Shown here piece after piece: positions 5,654-9,988 of a stretch of DNA of 10,136 nt. Positions within the stretch are counted from its first letter, which is position 1. Every line of letters begins with the position of its first letter. The notes beneath the pieces were generated by a model. The model did not search any database and was not told the DNA's origin. It was given only the letters and a program-made list of their open reading frames with translations. A program made the translations under genes and the position numbers. The DNA is taken from contig CAIZIN010000085.1 of the NCBI GenBank assembly GCA_903933085.1, forward strand, positions 1 to 10,136. Reading direction: 5' to 3'. Source of the stretch: an uncultured bacterium. Its GTDB lineage: Bacteria > Patescibacteriota > Minisyncoccia > Phycocordibacterales > CAIZIN01.

Positions 5654-5681
5654 AATATAGCACTTTTTGGAAAAAAAGCAA
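5654..5681 (-). promoter_or_regulatory. tRNA-Glu promoter
   Basis: Minus strand TTGCTT (5676-5681), 16 bp, TATATT (5654-5659), about 16 nt before the tRNA. It overlaps the tRNA-Ser promoter on the other strand and the 10-bp palindrome 5659-5690. Confidence 0.5.
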
Positions 5682-5690
5682 AAAAGTGCT
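5659..5690. repeat. Inverted repeat between divergent tRNAs
   Basis: A perfect 10-bp pair, AGCACTTTTT (5659-5668) and AAAAAGTGCT (5681-5690), with a 12-nt centre. It spans both divergent tRNA promoters, so it could bind a symmetric regulator or simply form a hairpin. Confidence 0.75.
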
Positions 5691-5695
5691 AGGAT
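5667..5695 (+). promoter_or_regulatory. tRNA-Ser promoter
   Basis: TTGGAA (5667-5672), 17 bp, TAGGAT (5690-5695), 9 nt before the first base of tRNA-Ser. Spacing is ideal; both hexamers are moderate matches. Confidence 0.45.
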
Positions 5696-5704
5696 ACAAC
5701 ACAT

Positions 5705-5791
5705 GGAGAGGTGCCAGAGTGGTTGAATGGATCGCTTTCGAAAAGCGACATACCAGAAATGGTATCGGGAGTTCGAATCTCCCTCTCTCCG
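5705..5791 (+). tRNA. tRNA-Ser (anticodon CGA)
   Basis: Class II tRNA. Acceptor GGAGAGG with UCUCUCC (G-U at the last pair), anticodon stem UCGCU/AGCGA with loop UUCGAAA giving CGA, long variable arm AUACCA-GAAA-UGGUAU, T-arm GGGAG/CUCCC with loop UUCGAAU, discriminator G. CCA is not encoded. The last 18 nt plus the next base are repeated exactly at 5948-5966. Confidence 0.97.
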
Positions 5792-5825
5792 CAGTTTTGA
5801 AACGCAGTGAAAAAACTGCGGAGAG
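5785..5825. repeat. 14-bp inverted repeat at the tRNA-Ser 3' end
   Basis: CTCTCCGCAGTTTT (5785-5798) and its exact reverse complement (5812-5825), loop 13 nt. The left arm contains the tRNA's 3' acceptor strand and discriminator, so in a precursor RNA this hairpin would compete with acceptor-stem formation. Confidence 0.85.
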
Positions 5826-5966
5826 GAATAATGGGTCTGCACACATTAAGTGGGAGATTTGAAAAGAATTTTGATATTTTGTTAGCAAACAAAATCAAAA
5901 TTCTGGGGTCGAGGAGAAATTCTGTGACGACATAATTTCGAGGTGACCGAATCTCCCTCTCTCCGC
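5793..5966 (+). mobile_element. 174-bp insertion-like segment with tRNA-Ser 3'-end duplication
   Basis: The intact tRNA ends at 5791, and the 19-nt CGAATCTCCCTCTCTCCGC at 5774-5792 recurs at 5948-5966. This is the arrangement left by elements that integrate at tRNA 3' ends. Between the copies are the right arm of an inverted repeat, a long hairpin (5871-5906, two 8-bp segments with a 2-nt bulge), GGGGTCG, a GAAATT/AATTTC hairpin capped by TGT-GACG-ACA, and GTGACC directly before the tRNA fragment. GGGGTCG, the GACG loop and GTGACC are shared with the structured repeats, so this is probably a divergent member. No coding sequence is seen inside it. Confidence 0.6.
5948..5966 (+). repeat. tRNA-Ser 3'-end fragment (att-like direct repeat)
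   Basis: 19 nt identical to 5774-5792, running from inside the T-loop through the acceptor 3' strand and discriminator. It has no matching tRNA upstream and cannot fold into a tRNA. Confidence 0.9.
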
Positions 5967-6006
5967 CGAGTTTGTTTTTACGGAAGTTAACCTTCTTCAG
6001 TGTGTA

Positions 6007-6035
6007 TTGTAAACCTAGGTATAGTGCTATATAAT
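6007..6035 (+). promoter_or_regulatory. Promoter of the HTH/LAGLIDADG-like gene
   Basis: TTGTAA (6007-6012), 17 bp, perfect TATAAT (6030-6035), 7 nt before ATG 6043. The predicted mRNA is leaderless, which also supports this start codon. Confidence 0.7.
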
Positions 6036-6042
6036 ACTATAC

Positions 6043-6723
6043 ATGAGTTCAAATCTATTAAAAAAGAAAGCTATTTCTTTAAGAAAGCGTGGTTTTTTGT
6101 ATTCAGAAATACAGCGCAAAATTGGAGATATTCCAAAAGCCACTCTTTGCTATTGGTTGAAGGATATTAGTTACAGTGATGAGGTGTTAAAGATACTTGA
6201 GAAAAAGAATAGGGATAGTTCGCTTAAAAACATTAAACTATTTAATAGAAAAAGAAGTTCCGGAGTTAAAAAAGACAATGTTATTGCTTTTGAAGAGGGT
6301 AAGAAAATGCTTTTGTCTAATAATGATAAATTATTGTTTGTTGGCGTCTCATTATTTTGGGCAGAAGGAACAAAAGCTAAACAAGAGAATAGAACTCCCG
6401 ATTTAAGGTTTACAAATAGTGATAAAAAAATGATATGTATTTTTATGAAATTTCTTAGAAAATATTTTAAGATACATGAACAGAAACTTAAAGCCTCAAT
6501 ACAAATTCATGAAAATTGTGACAGACAAAAATCTATTAAATATTGGTCAAGAATTACAAAAATATCTAAAGATAAATTCTATATAATTGATCAAAAACCC
6601 ATATCGAGTAAAAACAAAAGACCGAGGAATTCTCTACCATACGGTACTATTACGATAAGATACGTAAGTAGGTATGCATATTATAAAATGCTTGGAGCCA
6701 TTGGTTCTTTGAGTAGTTTTTGA
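6043..6723 (+). CDS. HTH and LAGLIDADG-like putative endonuclease
   Basis: The 226-residue product has an N-terminal helix-turn-helix of the resolvase/Hin type (about 6-41: KKKAISLRKRGFLYSEIQRK ... ATLCYWLKDI). After a basic linker comes a domain resembling LAGLIDADG homing endonucleases: FVGVSLFWAEGTK at 99-111 with a candidate catalytic acid E109, LRFTNSDKKMI at 121-131, a QIHENCD...YWSRITKISKDKFY block at 154-180 and LPYGTITIRY at 198-207. I recall similar HTH plus GLYxGEG proteins in CPR genomes; whether they cut DNA, and what they move, is not established. It lies 76 bp after the duplicated tRNA-Ser 3' end, with its own promoter. The C-terminus (KMLGAIGSLSSF) is short of the usual KIMGWIE-type end and may be altered. 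Confidence 0.7.
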   Translation: MSSNLLKKKAISLRKRGFLYSEIQRKIGDIPKATLCYWLKDISYSDEVLKILEKKNRDSSLKNIKLFNRKRSSGVKKDNVIAFEEGKKMLLSNNDKLLFVGVSLFWAEGTKAKQENRTPDLRFTNSDKKMICIFMKFLRKYFKIHEQKLKASIQIHENCDRQKSIKYWSRITKISKDKFYIIDQKPISSKNKRPRNSLPYGTITIRYVSRYAYYKMLGAIGSLSSF

Positions 6724-6767
6724 TTTTATTGGGGTGCAACTCCTTTCGAGGTTTCTATTCTGAGGTA

Positions 6768-6795
6768 TTTACATCTAAAAATAATGTGTTAATAT
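6768..6795 (+). promoter_or_regulatory. Candidate promoter of the coiled-coil gene
   Basis: TTTACA (6768-6773), 16 bp, TAATAT (6790-6795). It would give a leader of about 27 nt. The purine-rich GGAAGAAG near 6802-6809 is too far from the ATG to be a normal Shine-Dalgarno. Confidence 0.4.
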
Positions 6796-6828
6796 GTTTG
6801 CGGAAGAAGAACTATATCCAAAACTAAA

Positions 6829-7164
6829 ATGCAAGAACCAAATTGTCTAGAATTTTTGCTTGCCAGACACAAACATGAGCTTGAGATACTTGTCGACAGG
6901 TTCAAGAAGAGTCTCGCTATTCACGAACAGGAGTTTATTGGTCAATGTGTGGCTTATGCGGAAGCTCAGGTTAAAGAAAGGGAAGAGAGATGCCTTGCTG
7001 ATTTTAAGGAAGCACTTGCAAAGCTTGAGAGTAGGAGGAAAGAAAATCCAAATCGTGAGTCTCTTCACAACAGAGCACAACACTCTTTAGAGAATCAGCT
7101 CGAGATGTCTCTAAGGGCTATCGAGCAGATCTGGGCGGAGTCGGTCAAAAACTATCAGAAATGA
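6829..7164 (+). CDS. Predicted coiled-coil protein of unknown function (111 aa)
   Basis: I do not recognise this protein. It is 111 residues, highly charged and almost free of proline and glycine, so it is predicted to be nearly all helix. Residues about 11-72 (LARHKHELEILVDRFKK to ALAKLESRRK) show heptad-like spacing of hydrophobic residues consistent with a coiled coil; a short NPNRESLHN break is followed by a second helix (84-110). It has no signal peptide or membrane segment. Base composition and codon use are richer in G and C than in the flanking HTH gene. Support for it being real: a candidate promoter, an uninterrupted frame and a proper terminator 15 nt after the stop. Confidence 0.75.
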   Translation: MQEPNCLEFLLARHKHELEILVDRFKKSLAIHEQEFIGQCVAYAEAQVKEREERCLADFKEALAKLESRRKENPNRESLHNRAQHSLENQLEMSLRAIEQIWAESVKNYQK

Positions 7165-7179
7165 TAAACTTATCAAAAG

Positions 7180-7208
7180 CCATTACAAGTTGTGATGGTC
7201 TTTTTTTT
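7180..7208 (+). terminator. Rho-independent terminator of the coiled-coil gene
   Basis: CCATTAC (7180-7186) pairs with GTGATGG (7192-7198, one T-G) around AAGTT, followed by TC and a run of eight T. Confidence 0.85.
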
Positions 7209-7228
7209 AATTTTTAATAACAATTCTC

Positions 7229-7277
7229 GAATATTACTTTTAATACAATCTCTCTCAAAAGTTCCGAAAGCCACGCA
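7229..7277 (+). repeat. Direct repeat unit, copy 1 (small-RNA-like)
   Basis: Related to 9799-9851. It starts with GAATATTACTTTTAATA and CAATC, which includes a TACAAT -10-like box at 7244-7249, has a variable 7-nt stretch, then AAAA plus GTTCCGAAAGCCACGCA identical in both copies. A hairpin with T-tract follows (7294-7321). The pattern looks like a promoter, a short conserved transcript start and a terminator, but I see no good -35 box. Confidence 0.75.
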
Positions 7278-7293
7278 ATGGGGTTATCACGAC

Positions 7294-7321
7294 AAAAAAT
7301 CCCAACTGCTTTGGATTTTTT
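7294..7321 (+). terminator. Hairpin with T-tract after repeat unit 1
   Basis: AAAAAATCC (7294-7302) pairs with GGATTTTTT (7313-7321), 10-nt loop. It would end a transcript of about 65 nt starting near 7257. The AT-rich symmetric stem could work on both strands. Confidence 0.6.
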
Positions 7322-7329
7322 GCTACGTG

Positions 7330-7515
7330 GTGAAGACGGAAGCATGTTTTTCTAGTGAGCTCAGATTGGTATCTGAGCGCAAGGGCGGAAGACGACGGTC
7401 TGAGCCATGTGGAAAAGATTTTTCAGTAGAAAAATACTTTTGCAAGGAAAACAGCTGAGCCCGGGGCTGGAAATTTTATTTTTGACGAAAAATAAAATAT
7501 TGTGGCTCACCAGCG
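7330..7515 (+). repeat. Structured repeat copy 3
   Basis: Fills the gap between the coiled-coil gene and the promoter at 7579, in the same direction. It contains GTGAAGACGGAAGCATGT-like sequence (7329-7347, compare copy 2), then the core: TGAG at 7356, hairpin GCTCAGA / TCTGAGC (loop TTGGTA), linker GCAAGGGCGGA, hairpin AGAC-GACG-GTCT (7390-7401), GAG, and the AT hairpin with loop AGTA (7413-7441). A further 11-bp AT stem capped by GACG (7473-7498) is enclosed by GAGCC/GGCTC (7457-7461, 7504-7508). No protein-coding frame is convincing here. Confidence 0.8.
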
Positions 7516-7578
7516 TTTTTCACCCTTATTTCTCAATACTTTTTGATATACCCCACAGAATTACCGGACTTTTTATAC

Positions 7579-7606
7579 TTGACATAATATCTATATGTGA
7601 TATAAT
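7579..7606 (+). promoter_or_regulatory. Perfect-consensus sigma-70 promoter
   Basis: TTGACA (7579-7584), 16 bp, TATAAT (7601-7606). Both boxes match the consensus exactly, the strongest promoter in the window. The predicted start near 7613 gives a leader of about 110 nt before the 183-residue gene, most of it in one stem-loop. Confidence 0.9.
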
Positions 7607-7637
7607 ATATGTAGTTAAATAAGTCCCTTTTAAAAAA

Positions 7638-7722
7638 GTTGAGTGAGGCAGAAAGATCGGAATACAAAAAGTCGCTACACAATGCATCAAGCATATTTTG
7701 CGAACTTTCTGACTCACTTAAC
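7638..7722 (+). promoter_or_regulatory. Long stem-loop in the 5' leader
   Basis: An 18-bp imperfect stem (7638-7655 with 7705-7722, 16 pairs match) encloses a 49-nt loop and ends 2 nt before ATG 7725. The loop has a small hairpin ATGC-ATCAA-GCAT. It could control translation (thermometer, riboswitch or protein site) or be an independent RNA; the sequence alone does not decide. Confidence 0.75.
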
Positions 7723-7724
7723 AT

Positions 7725-8276
7725 ATGAAAAAAGAACACACAAATGACAAAGTCCTTCCTCAGGAGGGTGGAATAATCGTGGAGGGTTGGAACGAGCTTA
7801 TCGTTGCTTTCACCACTTTTGCATACGATGGATTCACCAAAGAATCTCTCCCGTATAAAGAGCCTTTTATTGGCTTTTGGCATCGGATTTTCGAAGCTTT
7901 CTTGTTTCTTTTCGGCAAAAAAAGCTGGAGCTGCAAATTGGCAGAAGATACGATAGTAGAGGCTTGTAAACGTCACGATAATGACCTTCAAGCTACTCAT
8001 TGGGCACTGGCATCCGTACTAGATAGGGCTGATAAAGAGCTTCGTAACGATGATATCTGGATGACATTGGGGCCAATAATAGAAGCTCCTGGAACGTCCA
8101 CTGCTTTCAGAGAGAAGGAGATAGTAATTTGGCGAATCAACACTGAACCAGAAAAATTCTGGATCAAGTTTGGTGGGAGAGACAGACTACTGGAGGAGAA
8201 AATTGCTCAAATGTTCGAAAACCGACGCGAGCGCCTGGCTCTGCTGAAGAAACGACAGGAAGAACAATCCTCTTAA
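7725..8276 (+). CDS. Protein of unknown function (183 aa), strongly expressed unit
   Basis: I do not recognise this family. The 183-residue product has a hydrophobic aromatic stretch (PFIGFWHRIFEAFLFLF, 47-63) that is too short and charged for a clear membrane span, a central mixed region with two cysteines (C70, C81), and a basic C-terminal helix (about 153-180) likely to form a coiled coil. It is soluble or peripherally attached to the membrane. The start is uncertain: ATG 7725 has no Shine-Dalgarno, whereas in-frame GTG 7779 (codon 19) is preceded 10 nt upstream by AGGAGGG and would give 165 residues. It is driven by a perfect-consensus promoter with a long structured leader and ends at a clear terminator, so it is an independent transcription unit. 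Its codon use is less AT-rich than that of the surface protein next to it. Confidence 0.8.
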   Translation: MKKEHTNDKVLPQEGGIIVEGWNELIVAFTTFAYDGFTKESLPYKEPFIGFWHRIFEAFLFLFGKKSWSCKLAEDTIVEACKRHDNDLQATHWALASVLDRADKELRNDDIWMTLGPIIEAPGTSTAFREKEIVIWRINTEPEKFWIKFGGRDRLLEEKIAQMFENRRERLALLKKRQEEQSS

Positions 8277-8295
8277 TTCGGAGAGAAAACTCTAC

Positions 8296-8330
8296 AAAGC
8301 GCACGACCTTATGGTACGGCGCTTTTTCTT
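8296..8330 (+). terminator. Rho-independent terminator
   Basis: AAAGCGC (8296-8302) pairs with GCGCTTT (8319-8325) and is followed by further T. An inner ACC/GGT pair closes loop TTAT. It terminates the 183-residue gene. Confidence 0.85.
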
Positions 8331-8334
8331 TAGC

Positions 8335-8370
8335 TGTGAACATTGTGAACATTCACAAAGATGCTACAAT
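8335..8370 (+). promoter_or_regulatory. Promoter with operator-like repeat
   Basis: TTGTGA (8343-8348), 16 bp, TACAAT (8365-8370), 6 nt before ATG 8377, predicting a leaderless mRNA. TGTGAACAT occurs twice back to back (8335-8343, 8344-8352), and TGTGAACATTCACA (8344-8357) is a perfect palindrome around CA that covers the -35 box, a good operator candidate. Confidence 0.55.
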
Positions 8371-8376
8371 TTTCTT

Positions 8377-9123
8377 ATGAACACTCAAAAAGGTTTTGCT
8401 CCTATTTTAATAATTTTATTGGGGTTGGTTGTGATTGGAGGTGGTACATATTTTTATAAAGAAAATAATAAATTATTTAATAAAAATAATGCAGATGATG
8501 TTATTAAAGATAAAACAAAAGAAGAAGTCGGTATAGAAACTCTAGCAAAAAATAGTGCATCTTCAACAGGCGTTCTGCTAACAAATAAGGATGATGCTAT
8601 TCAATCACAAAAAAAATCAGTTCCACTTACAATGTATTTTGAAAAAACACCCAATTCAAAAAATATTAGTAATGTCGTTGGCTATTTTTCTGGCGGGGCA
8701 TTCTATACTTCTCTTCCTGTTTGGATGCCTGATAATTGGCGAGTTGATGCAAGTGATGATGGAGAAATTACTGTCATATCTCCATTTCCTAATATTGATA
8801 ATAGGGACTTTTCAGATATTAGAATGATCACTCTAAATTCCTCGGAATCTTTTAATGCTAATTGGCTATTTGAAAATGAGAAAAAAAGTTTTTTTAAAAA
8901 TATTATTAATTCTGAAGTCATTACGACTGATAATGGTAATATGTTGGTCTATCATATTGAGAAAGATATTGGAGAGCAAATCACAGATCTTTATTATATT
9001 GATGGGGATGAAAAAACTGCAATAATAAGTTTTTCTTCCAGTAAAATAAATTATTACTACTATGGTGCAAAAATAAAAGAATTTATTCAAAATCTATCGT
9101 CATCTAAAAAACTACAGGGCTAA
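8377..9123 (+). CDS. Putative surface-anchored protein of unknown function (248 aa)
   Basis: The N-terminus MNTQKGFAPILIILLGLVVIGGGTYFYK is a short basic leader followed by one hydrophobic helix (8-27), of the KGFAPI type common in CPR exported proteins and similar to type IV pilin-like leaders, although the usual E5 is absent. A low-complexity, charged linker (28-80) leads to an exposed domain (about 83-240) with alternating strands and helices, including SLPVWMPDNWRVDAS (112-126) and a tyrosine run INYYYYGAKIKEF (224-236). This layout fits a membrane-anchored protein facing outwards. No enzyme motif is seen. The start at 8377 is preferred over an ATG at 8311, which lies inside the terminator and promoter. 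Structured repeat copy 4 follows 30 bp after the stop. Confidence 0.8.
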   Translation: MNTQKGFAPILIILLGLVVIGGGTYFYKENNKLFNKNNADDVIKDKTKEEVGIETLAKNSASSTGVLLTNKDDAIQSQKKSVPLTMYFEKTPNSKNISNVVGYFSGGAFYTSLPVWMPDNWRVDASDDGEITVISPFPNIDNRDFSDIRMITLNSSESFNANWLFENEKKSFFKNIINSEVITTDNGNMLVYHIEKDIGEQITDLYYIDGDEKTAIISFSSSKINYYYYGAKIKEFIQNLSSSKKLQG

Positions 9124-9150
9124 TTACAATTATCTTTGATAAATCCTGTA

Positions 9151-9360
9151 TCTACGGAGGTTCAACCTCCTCCAGACATGAGCAGATTAGCAAATCTGCG
9201 AGATGAGCCAGGGTGAGCTTGGGGTAGGGACCCGAGCGTAAGGACGGAGGGCGACGGCCCGAGTCGTGGTCAGAAAATTTTTCACCAGAAAAATATTTGT
9301 GATCGCGAGTACTTAGTAGGATTTGAGCGAAGCGAAAAAATATACTTAGTAACTTGTGAC
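9151..9360 (+). repeat. Structured repeat copy 4
   Basis: Lies just after the surface-protein gene, same direction. In order: hairpin GGAGG-TTCAA-CCTCC (9156-9170), hairpin GCAGATT-AGCA-AATCTGC (9182-9199), then the core: TGAG at 9214, hairpin GCTTGGG / CCCGAGC (loop GTAGGGA), linker GTAAGGACGGA, hairpin GGGC-GACG-GCCC (9249-9260), GAG, AT hairpin with loop ACCA (9274-9298), then the 57-bp module. The order differs from copy 2, where the 57-bp module precedes the core, so the family is modular. No gene is visible in this gap. Confidence 0.8.
9303..9359 (+). repeat. 57-bp module, copy B
   Basis: Matches 5419-5475 at 55 of 57 positions in inverted orientation, 3.9 kb apart. Recombination between the two would invert the HTH gene and four neighbouring loci. 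Confidence 0.93.
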
Positions 9361-9372
9361 CTCAGGTTAATA

Positions 9373-9401
9373 TTGTGAATGTCATAATTACATTGTAAAA
9401 T
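9373..9401 (+). promoter_or_regulatory. Promoter of the membrane protein gene
   Basis: TTGTGA (9373-9378), 17 bp, TAAAAT (9396-9401), 9 nt before ATG 9411, so the message is probably leaderless or nearly so. The -35 box is the same as that of the surface-protein gene. Confidence 0.5.
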
Positions 9402-9410
9402 ATATACAAT

Positions 9411-9770
9411 ATGAAAACTTTACTGAAATATTTATTAGTTTATATATTATTAGTAGTAATTTTAATATTAAGTTTTAGTAAGGGTCTATTTTTGGTAGAT
9501 TATAATTTTATTTTACCTACTATCTTGTTTTCAATGGGCACGGCTCTACTTCCGGCCATTATTTTTTGCACTCGAAATAAACCATTGTTGATGACGGTTT
9601 TGTTTATTTTATCTGTGATAATTGTGGCATACCTTCACATACAAACATTGGACGATAAATTTAGTATCTGGTTCAAAGAGGAACAAATTAGGCAGTTTAT
9701 CACTATGTACGCATTATTAGTAATTTCAGTGATTATTGTGTTATATCGAAAGTATTTTCTCAAATTGTGA
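9411..9770 (+). CDS. Small integral membrane protein of unknown function (119 aa)
   Basis: I do not recognise the family. The 119-residue product has four likely membrane helices, at about 4-22 (LLKYLLVYILLVVILILSF), 32-53, 58-76 and 94-114, joined by short loops. Positive residues at the N-terminus (K2, K6), in the 55-57 loop and in the C-terminal YRKYFLKL tail suggest that both ends face the cytoplasm. The one longer loop (77-93) is charged. No catalytic or transport motif stands out. It has its own promoter and is followed 85 nt after the stop by a very long hairpin that can serve as terminator. Codon use is strongly AT-biased, like the preceding surface protein, which might be a functional partner. 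Confidence 0.75.
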   Translation: MKTLLKYLLVYILLVVILILSFSKGLFLVDYNFILPTILFSMGTALLPAIIFCTRNKPLLMTVLFILSVIIVAYLHIQTLDDKFSIWFKEEQIRQFITMYALLVISVIIVLYRKYFLKL

Positions 9771-9798
9771 ACTTACTGAGCTAATAGAAATAATTTTT

Positions 9799-9851
9799 GA
9801 ATACTACTTTTAATATAATCCATACTCCCTAAAAGTTCCGAAAGCCACGCA
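9799..9851 (+). repeat. Direct repeat unit, copy 2 (small-RNA-like)
   Basis: Second copy of the unit at 7229-7277: GAATACTACTTTTAATA plus TAATC (with TATAAT at 9814-9819), an 11-nt variable stretch, AAAA and the identical GTTCCGAAAGCCACGCA. Again a strong hairpin follows directly. The spacer is 4 nt longer than in copy 1. Confidence 0.75.
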
Positions 9852-9854
9852 GAT

Positions 9855-9907
9855 GGATCATAAAATAAAAGAGCAGCCGATAAGGTTGCTCTTTTATTTT
9901 GTGATCC
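9855..9907 (+). terminator. 21-bp hairpin with T-rich end
   Basis: Arms 9855-9875 and 9887-9907 pair over 21 bp with a single T-G, and the loop can add GCC/GGT. It contains AAAATAAAAGAGCA and its complement, so it can terminate on the plus strand after the membrane protein gene or the small-RNA-like unit, and also on the minus strand. Confidence 0.8.
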
Positions 9908-9934
9908 CAAGAAAGGGCCAATTCTATGTGTGCA

Positions 9935-9946
9935 AAAGGAGGTGAT
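9935..9946 (+). other. Twelve-base full anti-SD complement
   Basis: AAAGGAGGTGAT is complementary to the 16S rRNA 3' tail over its whole length. TTG 9946 overlaps its last base and GTG 9955 lies 12 nt beyond GGAGG; both open only into a frame of about 30 codons running through a terminator-like hairpin. I cannot assign a gene to it. Confidence 0.4.
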
Positions 9947-9988
9947 TGTTCTGGGTGACCAAACTTTACTTCAAGGTAGTATTTTATT

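Noticed and set aside
5616..5898. Minus-strand frames across tRNA-Ser
   Set aside because: Translation of the tRNA complement gives the familiar spurious GEREIRTPDTISG-type peptides.
7533..8000. 155-codon minus-strand frame
   Set aside because: It is antisense to the 183-residue gene and its perfect promoter and has no promoter or ribosome site of its own.
4158..9360. CRISPR array or integron attC sites as explanation of the repeats
   Set aside because: Copies are few, far apart, in both orientations and not separated by uniform spacers. The conserved GTTRRRY ends of attC and any integrase gene are absent.
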